The position numbers were made by a program, and so were the translations under genes. Below the pieces are notes generated by a model. That model saw only the letters and a program-made list of their open reading frames with translations, was not told the DNA's origin and searched no databases. Of a stretch of DNA of 64,000 nucleotides, positions 32,120 to 41,758 are shown one piece after another (position 1 is the first letter of the stretch; each line of letters opens with the position of its first letter). The DNA comes from Phialophora verrucosa (Eukaryota; Ascomycota; Eurotiomycetes; Chaetothyriales; Herpotrichiellaceae). The stretch is from the NCBI GenBank assembly GCA_002099365.1, contig MSED01000006.1, forward strand, positions 1,612,001 to 1,676,000, in the 5' to 3' direction.

Positions 32120-34895
32120 CTACTTGTTATTAGTCTCCCCAGTGATGAAGGCTTGAATGAGGTCCGCGTATTTGCGCGAGATGCCGCTCGTCCCAAGGCG
32201 CCGAAGAGTTGACTCGAGCACGCAAAGAGTGCTCGCTTTCATTTCCGCAGGATTTGCCCCCAGTATCGTTTTGAGGTCCGAGATTGCCTTGTCGAGAACG
32301 TTTGGGAACGGGTCCAACGGGCTTCTTTCGTCGCGCAGCAGTCGAATTTCCGGCAGCGCCATTAGATATTCGGACGTTTCGTCGGACCATAGGTGTGCGT
32401 CCGGTCCCAACGAAGCCGTACACCACGGCAAGTAGAGCATATAGCAGTACCAACACAGAGCGGCCGAAAAGACGATTCTGGCGGTGTGGATGGCATCGGC
32501 TGAGTCCACGGATGTCGAAGCGACCAAGTCCTGGAGGCACAGGGCATGAAGAAGGCACCGTTTGGATTCCGAGGAAGAGATCCAGACTCTAACGTGATTT
32601 TGTGTTGAGGCGGTGATATCACTGCCCTGCCTCCCCACGGCCAGCTCCAGAAGGTTCAAATCTGCAGAAAGAGTCATGAATGAATGGTGCCATAACGGCC
32701 TTAAGCAGAACGGGAGCTCCCTCTGTTTCGGGTTCCGACATTTACCTGCCTTGCAGCAGCTTTTTGGTGACGAGTACCATCTCACAAGGTCGGCTTCGAA
32801 CCCGATGAGCCGCTGTGAGGACAGCAGGTTTAGGTGACGACATTCGCAGATATTCGCGCCTATACCGGACAGTGCTGCCCAAGAGTTCAACATAGAACGG
32901 TGGCGTCGGTCATCTTGAAGGGCTGCTCTAGCGCTCGCGTTTTTGACTTGGACAGGTCCTTCGAGATCATCAAAGTGAGCGTCATCGGACTGTGTTTCTG
33001 CCTGTCGTTGTCGGCTTTTCTGCCAAGTTCTGTACTTCATCGCCCACATTGCGGCAGTTGGTGCTTGGAACAACTCTGGAGGTGCGAGAATGGGCAAGCG
33101 GCTCACGTTATGGCGGAAGTGCGGTTCATGGTGGAAGAGCGCAGCAAGCTCAGCATCATGGATATGCAAAATTACGGCTGCCCTGAGCACAAGGTCAGCG
33201 ATAGATGGCACGCTTCACGAATGCCGATACGACATACCGTTTCATCTCCTCGTGGCGAGCCCACCGTTTCCATATCCGTTCGAGGTCTTGTGCAGTGACC
33301 GTCTCGCCCGGATCTAGCTCGGGACGTTCGATAAAGAGGTTCTCACGACGGCCAAGCTAAAAGGCAAGATTAGAATGGGACATCACCGGAGATTCGGGGG
33401 AGGCACCGAGATAATGGTCCCGTGGTAAGCATCGGCAATCGTATGGTGGGCAGGCTCACTCGACAAGAGTGCAAATGTCTGGCCAATCGTTGCTCCCTTG
33501 ATGTTATCTCGAGCCAGATGCGGGTGCTGGAACAGCTGTCTCTCCCATGAGCAATTGCCTCCGGCCCTGATGACGCGTTCGAATAGGACCGAGCCCATCC
33601 TTGTCGCGGTATCGGATGTCATTGTCAAAGCTCCTGCAGCACACATCGTCAGGACCAGCAGAACATTGCTGGCGCCTGGTCGAAAGGTTGGGCCATGTAT
33701 CAGGGGTAGTGCAACGTTAAAGCGGGTAAAGAACAGGTGGATGCAGAGATTCTACGACATCTGTCAGACGGATTCTGCAATGGAAGGATCCCAAATACCA
33801 GGAAATCCACCAACGGCAGTGGCTCGTTCCGGGGCGGTGCACGAAGTTCTTCGGCCATGTGCGTGTGGTACACCTCGTCAATATCTCTCCTGAGGGCATT
33901 GACGTCTTGCCTTTCTGTTCCCGTGCCGTCGTCGTCAAGATTGTCGACGTGATTCCGAATCTGGAGATACCACATTTGTCGTAGGTCCAGTACGGTCGGG
34001 GGCCTGTTGCTCTCTCTGGCCAAAGAAAAGGGTGTCGACCTCGCGGGCGGCCGATCGTTATTCAGTTGGAGTGCTTCATACCAGTTGAAATCTCCATTTT
34101 CAAGGTCCATAAAGTTCTCGTCGAGGAGCCAGTTTGTGGCATCAAAGTGAAAGAGGGGGTCGGCAAGACTGGGGTCGTCTATTGCAGAACCATGCAGGCT
34201 GCTGGGTTGATGGCCTAGAAAGATGTCGGAATTTGTTCTTGGGCCGGCCGACGTTGCAGCAATCGACGATAATGCCTGTGCTTGATCAAACATTCCATCC
34301 GAAGATTGCTGCCCGGCGTCGGTGGTAGTGACGTTCGGGCTTGCGATCCTTCGCTGTGATCGTCGAGACGATGAAGGCACCAGCACGCTATCCTCATGAT
34401 GGCCGGCCATGCTAAGGTCGAAAGCATCATCTACTGGATCGAGCGTCGAGGTGATCGGCGGTGTAGGGCGAAAGATTATATTATCCTCGTGAGAATCCTG
34501 ATCAAAGATTGCCAACGGGGAGGCATCGTGGTCTCTCCGATTTTGGGCGAGAGTGGAAGAAGGCACTCTCTTGCCTCGTCTTGCTTGATGAGTCTTGAAA
34601 TGGCGCAGCAGTGTGTCACTTCATCCATTAGAGGTCTTGTATCACGCAGCCCAGCCTACAAACTCAAGACTTACCGGCGGGGATAAAACTTGCCGCATAG
34701 CCTGCAGCCATACGGCTTTTCGTCTGTATGTGAGCGGACGTGACGGTCGTAGTGGTCGTTTTTCTTGAACTCTTTTGAACAGTATGGACAGTTGCGTATC
34801 TTTTCGGTCGTCTTCCCCGGGACGGTGGATGATTGATTGGCAGACTGATCGTGTGCGGCACTGTGTGAGATAGTCTGCATCTTGTTTGGCACCAT
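32120..34895 (-). CDS. C2H2 zinc-finger transcription factor with fungal_trans domain
   Basis: This is a pathway-type regulator. Five exons fit in phase: 34895-34675, 34618-33799, 33751-33407, 33356-33238 and 33182-32120, giving about 855 residues. Two C2H2 fingers lie at residues 36-84: CPYCSKEFKKNDHYDRHVRSH and CRLCGKFYPRRDTLLRHFKTH. Intron 1 interrupts the second finger just before DTLLRH. An acidic Ser/Pro-rich linker follows. The fungal-specific regulatory domain begins at LCIHLFFTRFNVALPLIHGPTF (exon 3) and includes HIHDAELAALFHHEP (exon 5). Two short introns (47 and 50 nt) carry CTGAC or CTAAT branch sites. It is divergent from an MFS transporter, 386 bp apart, within a set of metabolic genes, so a cluster-specific regulator is likely but unproven. 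Confidence 0.87.
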
Positions 34896-35281
34896 TCGTG
34901 CTTCGTGCGGATTTCGTCAGCCAACGCACCCTCAGCGAACAGTCCACGGCCACTTCAAGCGACGATTTTTGGTCCAATTCTCAGAAGCTTCTCGGCTACC
35001 CCTCGCCGAAGTCTGGGGGAATATCGGGGATCCGATATGGCGGGACGGCGGGCGGGATGCTTGGCTGGAATCCCCCCGCATTGCGTGGGCCGACCCCGTG
35101 AAGCCAAGTGAGAAGAATACGGCCCTGTAGGGAGTACTACATATGTATGTATGAATGCATCCCATCAGGGCAACAAGTAGGAGCCTCGAAAGCTCTGTCA
35201 AAGATCCCCACCTTATCTCTCCCTGCTGGACTTTTTCGAGCCAGTCGCGCCATAGCCACCCACCCCAGCCCAACCGGAACG
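34896..35281. promoter_or_regulatory. Divergent promoter, C2H2 regulator / MFS transporter
   Basis: Only 386 bp separate the two start codons, so both promoters overlap here. There is GGCGGGACGGCGGGCGGGA-type GC-rich sequence near 35040-35060. No operator is assigned. Confidence 0.6.
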
Positions 35282-36940
35282 ATGAGTCCGTCACGCGACA
35301 ACACCATGAAGGACGAGACCTTCCATCACCTCGAGCAAGCTCACGAGCCAGCGGAGGAACCGAAGCTGGTCGAGACAAGTGTCACAGCAATCCCGCCGAT
35401 GGCTGCTCGAGCGCTCCACGATCAGAAAACCACGAAAACCATGCTTTTGTTTTCATTGTGGATCGCCTTCGCCGGCTGGATCACGAATTTCGATCAAGGC
35501 TATCAGGGCGCCGTGTTGATCATGCCGTCGTATAACAGAGCCTTTGGGCATTGTCAGCAGGTGCCCGACCCAGCAACGGGGCTCGAGGTGGAGCTTTGCT
35601 CACTCAGTGCGACGCAGCAGTCGTTGACCGGTGTGCAGACGCTTTTCTATGCTGTGGGGGCCGGCCTCGCAGGATTCTTGGGCACATGGTTGGGTCGAAG
35701 ACAAACCATCCAGTTGGCATGTGCCTTGTGCATCATCTCCGCCGCTGGTATGCTCGGGACTTCCGGTAGCTTCCTCAACTATATGGTATGCAAATGTATT
35801 GGAGGGGTCGGTATCGGTCAACTTCAGGCTGTGGCTATTGTCTATGGTTCCGAATGTGTGGCCCCCAAGAAACGTGGCCTAATTCTCGCTCTCTTCAATG
35901 CAGGGCTGTCGTTAGGAAACGTCTCGGCAGCCGCTGTTTGCGCCGGGGCGTCCAACTTTGCACCCACCAACGACTGGCAGTGGAAGACACCGATCATCTG
36001 CCAGATTCCTCTCAATCTCGTCCTCGGAGTGGGTACGCTGCTCTTCCACGAGTCACCGAGATGGCTCATGGTTAAGGGCAGAGAAGGACAAGCACGGAAG
36101 TCCTTCGGGGCATTCCAGCACGCCGAGCCGCACTCGGAGATTGTGGGCGCACAGATTGCAGACGTCCAGAACCATATCGAGCTTGAACGGTCAATCGTTG
36201 CCACTGCCTCATGGGCTGAGATATATCGCGCCAACAACATTCGTCGGACACTCATATCGAAGCTTGTCCTCATCAGCATGGCAATTACCGGAATTCAATT
36301 TGTCGGTTATTATACGGCCTTGTTCTTGTCCGGCGTTGGGATTCACAATCCTTACCTCATCAACGTCACTATCGCGCTCTGTATCTTTGCAGGCACTATA
36401 CCAGGTCCTCTGACTCCAGAGTATTGTGGCAGACGGCTCTCGCTCCTAATCGGCTATACCGCGATGGCAAGCTCCATGTTGATCTTCTCGTCCGTCAGCA
36501 CCGGCTTGGGGGCCAACAACGCCATTGCGAAAAACGTCGTGGTTGTGTTCCTGTGCCTGTGGGCATTTGTGTTTGGAGCCTTCATTGGACCCAATGTGTG
36601 GATGGCTTCGACCGAAATGCACAGCGTTCGTCTCCGGACCTACGGCCAGGCCAGTACGACGGTGTTTTTCAACATTTTTTCCTTCGGGGCCACTTTTTGG
36701 ACGCCGTATATGTTGAATCCTGACTATGGGAATATGGGGGCTAGTGTTGGGTATTTCTACTTCGGAGTCACATTGGTCATGATCGTGCTCATTTTCTTGT
36801 TCGTCCCGGAGACGGCGAGGTTGACTCTGGAACAGATCGATGATTGTTTTGCATCCGGTCGTCGAGCTTGGAAGACTTCCCTGGCCAAGAACAAGCAAAT
36901 CGCCTACGCCAGCACAGTGGAGGAGGGTGGAAATAAGTAG
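35282..36940 (+). CDS. MFS transporter, sugar porter type
   Basis: This is a 12-TM proton-coupled uptake carrier of the sugar porter family, intronless. I take Met at 35282 (MSPSRDNTMK), giving 552 residues; an in-frame upstream Met at 35108 lies in what looks like leader sequence. TM1 is WIAFAGWITNFDQGYQGAVL. The GTWLGRRQTIQLACAL loop carries the G-R-R element after TM2, and HESPRWLMVKGRE is the PESPRWL-like motif before the central loop. FVPETARLTLEQID is the PETKG-like motif after TM12. Substrate may be a hexose, an oligosaccharide or quinate-like; members cannot be separated by eye. It shares a promoter with the C2H2 regulator. Confidence 0.87.
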   Translation: MSPSRDNTMKDETFHHLEQAHEPAEEPKLVETSVTAIPPMAARALHDQKTTKTMLLFSLWIAFAGWITNFDQGYQGAVLIMPSYNRAFGHCQQVPDPATGLEVELCSLSATQQSLTGVQTLFYAVGAGLAGFLGTWLGRRQTIQLACALCIISAAGMLGTSGSFLNYMVCKCIGGVGIGQLQAVAIVYGSECVAPKKRGLILALFNAGLSLGNVSAAAVCAGASNFAPTNDWQWKTPIICQIPLNLVLGVGTLLFHESPRWLMVKGREGQARKSFGAFQHAEPHSEIVGAQIADVQNHIELERSIVATASWAEIYRANNIRRTLISKLVLISMAITGIQFVGYYTALFLSGVGIHNPYLINVTIALCIFAGTIPGPLTPEYCGRRLSLLIGYTAMASSMLIFSSVSTGLGANNAIAKNVVVVFLCLWAFVFGAFIGPNVWMASTEMHSVRLRTYGQASTTVFFNIFSFGATFWTPYMLNPDYGNMGASVGYFYFGVTLVMIVLIFLFVPETARLTLEQIDDCFASGRRAWKTSLAKNKQIAYASTVEEGGNK

Positions 36941-38035
36941 AGAAACGCTGGAACCGAGGGCTCAAACACTTCAAATGGCAGTTTGTTAGTGAAAACAAGG
37001 ACAAGAGAAGGATTGTCTTGCTCACGCACCGGTTGTGCCAGAGGAGTCCAAGATTGACGCTCGATCGGTACTGACCAAGAAATCACTGATGGTGGACTAA
37101 CTAGTGCTGGCGTTTACGTCGCTAAGTTGTAGTTTCTGCCGGCAATAGAAGTGGTATGCGACCGTGACGAAGTTGCGGTATGAAACATGTGTTGAAATCA
37201 ATTGCAGTTCGTTCATTATTCCAGTGAGACGGTGAACAGTGAACAGGAGGAGATGAGGGCCAGCAGCGTCTATTTGTGACCGGGAAGGTTATCCGAGGGC
37301 CTGTAAGGACGCCGCCAAGGCGTCACGGGGCGCAAACATAAGCGTTCAGGTCGCGCCTATAATTGCCGTAGGCCTTGGTAACCGTTTAGTCTCAATCCAT
37401 CATGTCCTCCGGATCCAGTCACACATGCACTGTGCGACAGCAAATTCAAAGTGCTGTATAGAGTGACATTGACCTGCCCGGTCTCATGTCAGTTGACGGC
37501 GCCATGTGTGTAAGTGGCACGAAGGCTGGCCATCTCCGATCCTCGCCCGCTTGTCGCCCGCTTGATGGATGAGAAAAAAATCTGCAAACTAGCTGGCCGC
37601 GCGATACGAGCAGGAGGGAATTATGGCCTGATCCTGACACCACCCCGACACCTTTTCGTTCGAGAGCACCTTGAGAGCGATGTCGGAGAGTGACTTTACA
37701 GGGTCTCCCAGGTTGCACGTACGTAGGCACGGGTTCTTTGGCCCTCCTCTCGTTGGGATTCTGATTTTTGCTTCCGGCGTCTAATTACACTATTCAGGGG
37801 TCGGGAGATATGGATTTTCATACTGGTTGTTCATTCGGATTATCAAGCTGAAACTTGTAGGTTGGACTATCTGAGCTGCAAATTTCAACCACCGACTGGA
37901 ATCCTGGGTTCCAATCTGTCATCTGTCATACACGAAAAGAGACCCTCTCTCGTCTCAATATCACCAGTCATTGCGTCTTGCTGTGTCGGGAGAACAGCGC
38001 GATTACGACGGACAAAATGACTTTGTTTCCCAATT
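36941..38035. other. 1.1-kb convergent intergenic region
   Basis: This is the gap between the MFS gene and FTR1. There are GC-rich direct words (CGCCCGCTTG twice near 37548-37565). No supported gene on either strand. Confidence 0.5.
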
Positions 38036-39157
38036 CTACTTTGCGGACACCGGTCTCTGCAGACCGTGCGTGAAAGCATGGCTATCGACCTGGGCGATGA
38101 TGTCTCCAGCTTGTTGCCTTTGGGGGTTGAGTTTGCGGGTAGCATAGCTGCGGAATCCAGGGATTTTGGAGAGGAATCTGAGGAAGGGCTTCTGGAGCGG
38201 GAGCGTGCCGGTGCGTTCCTCGTACAGCATGCACGTGATGGCGAACATGATGAAGATCCAGTAGACGTTGTATGAGATGACGGAGCCGTATGTGGCCGAG
38301 TTTTGCCAGCCGAGGAGCGCGTTGAACACGTCCCAGCCATTGTCGCGTTCCGGGTTGCAGCAGTTGACGTGCCAGACGGTCTGGTCGATGTTGTACGAGC
38401 CCGGGCCGTCCCCCTCTTCGGCCACGTCGCCGCCAACTTGCTGTTGGAAGTGGTGGAACTGCAAGCTCCACACGGACTTGGAGAACATGCCGGCGGCGAT
38501 GAGGTAGAGCACGCAGGTGGAGGCGATCAAGAAGTACTGGATGGTCATGTAGTTGCCGCCACGGTAGATGAGGTAGCCGACGAGAAGACCAGCGAGGATG
38601 CCCGTGATGACGGGAATGGGGAAGGCGGTCGCAGGCAGACCAAGCGAGACGCCGCCGACGAAGACCACAGCCTCGAGACCTTCGCGGAGAGTGGTGATGA
38701 AGGGGAGCAGGAACATGGCGTATCTCCGGCTCCATTCTCCCACCTTGGAGGCTGTGTCGTGATGTGTCGTCTTGGCCACGAGTGCTTCTGCAATCTTGAC
38801 CCTCCACTTTTCCTTGGTCTTGTTGATGCGCAGGATAGCCAGGCCCATGATGGTGATGATGATGCTCGCGATGAGATAGAAGATGCCTTCCCACAGATCC
38901 TCGGATTCGGCCCAGATGTCATGGCCGAGGCCGTAGAAGACGCCGATGAAGGCGCCCCCGATGATCATCGCTATGAGAATGCCCGACAGCGAGCCTGCCC
39001 ATACCTGCCGTCTCAGCCGTTTATAGATGGCCGGGTCCTGAGACGGCTGACCCAACGACTGCTTCAAGAAGGAGAGCAGCACCGACACAATGATGACGGC
39101 TTCGAGGCATTCTCGGAAGACGATGAAAAAGACCTGGACTCCAAAGACATTGGTCAT
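38036..39157 (-). CDS. FTR1: High-affinity iron permease FTR1
   Basis: This is the plasma-membrane permease that takes up Fe(III) as it is produced by a partner multicopper ferroxidase. The product is 373 residues from Met 39157 (MTNVFGVQVF); the upstream in-frame extension to 39484 is leader sequence without family similarity. Seven hydrophobic segments are seen. The first iron motif R-E-x-x-E is in FRECLEAVIIV (residues 14-24), the second in LREGLEAVVFVGG near residue 165. FTR1 proteins need both. The C-terminal tail is basic and polar (FRSYATRKLNPQ). It is divergent from FET3. An ATCAGATAA site lies 19 bp upstream of the start codon. Confidence 0.96.
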   Translation of the reverse strand: MTNVFGVQVFFIVFRECLEAVIIVSVLLSFLKQSLGQPSQDPAIYKRLRRQVWAGSLSGILIAMIIGGAFIGVFYGLGHDIWAESEDLWEGIFYLIASIIITIMGLAILRINKTKEKWRVKIAEALVAKTTHHDTASKVGEWSRRYAMFLLPFITTLREGLEAVVFVGGVSLGLPATAFPIPVITGILAGLLVGYLIYRGGNYMTIQYFLIASTCVLYLIAAGMFSKSVWSLQFHHFQQQVGGDVAEEGDGPGSYNIDQTVWHVNCCNPERDNGWDVFNALLGWQNSATYGSVISYNVYWIFIMFAITCMLYEERTGTLPLQKPFLRFLSKIPGFRSYATRKLNPQRQQAGDIIAQVDSHAFTHGLQRPVSAK

Positions 39158-39175
39158 GGTGGGCAAAACGCGATG

Positions 39176-39184
39176 ATCAGATAA
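39176..39184 (+). promoter_or_regulatory. ATCAGATAA, candidate SreA-type GATA site
   Basis: This is an exact match to ATCWGATAA, the published consensus of fungal iron-responsive GATA repressors. It lies 19 bp from the FTR1 start codon. Confidence 0.7.
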
Positions 39185-39403
39185 GATCGAGGGAGGGAGA
39201 GAGAAATGGGCTGCCGGCCGACAGGAAAGAGTCTTATGTATATGCAGCCAAGCAAGCTGTCGCGTGGGCAAGGAGGGGGGAAAGCTTGAGGAGGCTTGGG
39301 AAAGCTTCGGACAAATGCCCTGGGCTCCAAGCTCCCGACACGGCTGTTGACACCCAGAGAGTGGGGGGTTTTCGGGAAGAGTTGACAACTGATTGCGAGA
39401 AAA

Positions 39404-39421
39404 GATAAGATAATCTGATGA
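39404..39421 (+). promoter_or_regulatory. GATAAGATAA cluster with near-consensus ATCTGATGA
   Basis: Tandem GATAA words at 39404-39413 abut ATCTGATGA at 39413-39421, one base off ATCWGATAA. Clustering with the two exact sites suggests a weaker additional site. Confidence 0.5.
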
Positions 39422-39482
39422 GGATTGCAGGGCAGTGGAGGCGGCGGCAAGCCGGCATTGGTGGACAGTGGCCTGGAGCGCC

Positions 39483-39491
39483 ATCAGATAA
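39483..39491 (+). promoter_or_regulatory. ATCAGATAA, candidate SreA-type GATA site
   Basis: This is a second exact ATCWGATAA match, 373 bp upstream of the FET3 start codon and 326 bp from that of FTR1, near the middle of the shared promoter. Confidence 0.7.
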
Positions 39492-39782
39492 CTTTGTTAC
39501 GTTCCCAATTAATCTAATCAGCGCCCGCATCTCAGTTGATTGGATCCAGCTTCGCGTGCTGGTGAGAAAACTTTCAGCCAGCAGGGCGCACAATCCACCC
39601 GTCGAGCCCGCCGTCCACACAACGCACAGCATGGCTCTCCCTACGCTGACAAGCGGACCCTTGCCGGCATCGGACCATGTGCGTCCAGACCAGGTCGCTT
39701 GGCCGCTCGCAACGTAGAAAAACAAGCTCGATCCCCAGCGATGCGCTCCATCGACGACCTCGTCTGAGGCCTCGGAAAGCTT

Positions 39783-39816
39783 TTGCTAAGCTTTCTCAGG
39801 ATTTGCTAAGCTTTCC
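39783..39816 (+). repeat. Duplicated TTTGCTAAGCTTTC element upstream of FET3
   Basis: Two copies of TTTGCTAAGCTTTC start about 20 bp apart, within 85 bp of the FET3 start codon. They could be a leader duplication or a repeated protein-binding site. Confidence 0.7.
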
Positions 39817-39863
39817 AAGAGCAGCGCGGCAGCGCAGTCGACGTCGTCGAGTGCAACAACGCC

Positions 39864-41738
39864 ATGGCTAACTTCTTGCTGGCGGCGGTGTTGCTGCTGT
39901 TTGGTGGCCTGACCGCGGCCAAAACCGTCACATACGACTTCAATGTCAGTTGGGTGACTGCGAATCCCGACGGGCTGGCGGACCGAAAAGTCATCGGCAT
40001 CAATGGCCAGTGGCCGCTGCCCGTCATCGAGGTCGACAAGGGCGACCGGCTCGTGGTCAACATGTACAATGGCTTGGGCGACAAGAACGCCAGCATCCAC
40101 TTCCACGGCATGTATCAAACCGATACCAGCAACATGGATGGCGCGTCGATGGTCACGCAGTGCCCCATTGTCCCGGGGTCCAGCTTCACCTACAACTTCA
40201 CCGTGAACCAGAACGGCACGTACTGGTACCACTGCCACACGGATTTCTGCTACCCGGACGGCTATCGTCAGGCGTTGATCGTGCACGACAGCGACGCCTA
40301 CTTCAACGACGAGTACGAAGAAGAATTTACCGTCACCATTAGCGACTGGTACCACGACTTCGTCAAAGACATCCGGTTCCTGTCGCTCTACAACCCCACC
40401 GGCGCCGAGCCCGTGCCCAACTCCTTCCTGCTGAACGACACGCAGCACTCCAGCCTCCGCGTCAAGCCCAACACGACGTATCTGATAAGATTGATAAACA
40501 TCGGGGCGTTTGTGTCACAGTTTTTCTACATCGAAGATCACACGTTCCGGATCGTCGAGATCGACGGCGTGTACACGGAGCCCACCGAGGCCGACACGCT
40601 GTACATCGCGGTGGCCCAGCGGTACAGCATCCTCCTCACGACCAAGAACTCGACGGACAAAAACTACCCGATCGTCACCGTGGCCGACTCGGACCTGCTG
40701 GACGTGATTCAGCCGGAGCTCCAGCTGAACAACACCAACTGGCTCGAGTACAACGCCGACGCACCCCATCCGCTCGCCGTCATGACGGTGGATGCGTCGT
40801 CGGAAATCGTGCCCTTCGACGACATCACCCTGGTGCCGCACGACCACATGGAGCTCCTGCCGGACCCGGACTTCGAGATCAACGTCACGGTCATCATGGA
40901 CAACCTGCGCAACGGCTTCGGCTACGCCTTCCTCAACGACATCACCTTCACGCCCCCCAAGGTGCCGACCCTGTACACGGTCATGTCGTCCGGCGGCCTG
41001 GCCACCAATGCCGAAGTCTACGGCGAGTACACGCACCCGATGGTGCTGAAGAAGGACGACGTCGTCCAACTGGTGCTCAACAACGCCGACGGCGGCGCCC
41101 ACCCCTTCCACCTACACGGGCACAACTTCCAGGTCATCGACCGGGCCCCGCCTTACGGCGAACACTTCTACGACTTCCTCGACGGCGACCCGGTCGCCTT
41201 CGACCCCAACAACCATTCCGCCTTCCCCGCTTACCCGGCGCGACGGGACACCTTTGTCCTCCCACCCCAGGGATACTACGTCATCCGCTTCGTCGCCGAC
41301 AACCCCGGCGTGTGGATGTTCCACTGCCACATCGACTGGCACTTGTCGCAGGGCTTGGCCATGGTGCTGATCGAGGCGCCGCTCGAAATCCAGCGCACGC
41401 ACCACATCCCGCAGCAGCACTACGACGTGTGCCGCGCCGCGGGCGTGCCGTTTGAGGGCAACGCCGCGGCTGACACGATCGACCTGACCGATCTGAAGGG
41501 CCAGAACACCCAGGTCGGCAACCTCCCCGCGGGGTTCACCGCGCGCGGCATCGTCGCCTTGGTCTTTTCGTGCATCAGTGCCTTTTTGGGCATGGGCTTC
41601 ATCACCGTCTACGGCCTCTCGGAGCCCAAGGTGCTGAAGACCGATCTCACCCCGCCGCTGGAGGATGAGGCCTTCTCGGACACTGTCCCCGGTGCAAGCG
41701 TGGAGCCCAAGCAAGCCGGCGGCGCCAGTCAGGGGTAG
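39864..41738 (+). CDS. FET3: Multicopper ferroxidase FET3
   Basis: This plasma-membrane Fe(II) oxidase feeds FTR1. It is a 624-residue intronless frame. A signal peptide is visible (FLLAAVLLLFGGLTAA). Three cupredoxin domains carry all four copper motifs: HFHG (residue 79), WYHCHTD (121), HPFHLHGHNF and HCHIDWHLSQGLAM. A glutamate in NPTGAEPVP (E182) corresponds to the yeast Fet3 iron-docking Glu185, which separates ferroxidases from laccases. A single C-terminal TM (GIVALVFSCISAFLGMGFI) leaves a short cytosolic tail. Many N-x-S/T sites suggest heavy glycosylation. Codon use is strongly GC3-rich, consistent with high expression. It is divergent from FTR1. Confidence 0.96.
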   Translation: MANFLLAAVLLLFGGLTAAKTVTYDFNVSWVTANPDGLADRKVIGINGQWPLPVIEVDKGDRLVVNMYNGLGDKNASIHFHGMYQTDTSNMDGASMVTQCPIVPGSSFTYNFTVNQNGTYWYHCHTDFCYPDGYRQALIVHDSDAYFNDEYEEEFTVTISDWYHDFVKDIRFLSLYNPTGAEPVPNSFLLNDTQHSSLRVKPNTTYLIRLINIGAFVSQFFYIEDHTFRIVEIDGVYTEPTEADTLYIAVAQRYSILLTTKNSTDKNYPIVTVADSDLLDVIQPELQLNNTNWLEYNADAPHPLAVMTVDASSEIVPFDDITLVPHDHMELLPDPDFEINVTVIMDNLRNGFGYAFLNDITFTPPKVPTLYTVMSSGGLATNAEVYGEYTHPMVLKKDDVVQLVLNNADGGAHPFHLHGHNFQVIDRAPPYGEHFYDFLDGDPVAFDPNNHSAFPAYPARRDTFVLPPQGYYVIRFVADNPGVWMFHCHIDWHLSQGLAMVLIEAPLEIQRTHHIPQQHYDVCRAAGVPFEGNAAADTIDLTDLKGQNTQVGNLPAGFTARGIVALVFSCISAFLGMGFITVYGLSEPKVLKTDLTPPLEDEAFSDTVPGASVEPKQAGGASQG

Positions 41739-41758
41739 CTGTAGCTATAGCTGTAGCG
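41737..41758 (+). repeat. TAGCTG(T/A)-type short tandem repeat at FET3 3' end
   Basis: The hexamer GTAGCT is repeated with one variant unit, overlapping the last base of the stop codon. A similar repeat lies at 53377-53437 after the MDR gene. Confidence 0.8.

Larger units (their letters stand above)
39158..39863. promoter_or_regulatory. Shared divergent FTR1-FET3 promoter
   Basis: This 706-bp region drives both halves of the reductive iron uptake system. It contains two exact ATCWGATAA sequences and a GATAAGATAA cluster followed by a near match (listed separately). It also has a duplicated TTTGCTAAGCTTTC element near FET3. The arrangement fits co-repression by an iron-sensing GATA factor (SreA/Sre1/Urbs1 type). 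Confidence 0.8.

Noticed and set aside
38303..39184. 293-codon plus-strand frame opposite FTR1
   Set aside because: It is the antisense shadow of a GC3-rich conserved gene; FTR1 motifs are unequivocal on the minus strand.
39786..41111. Long minus-strand frames opposite FET3
   Set aside because: They are antisense shadows caused by strong third-position GC; the copper motifs fix the plus strand.
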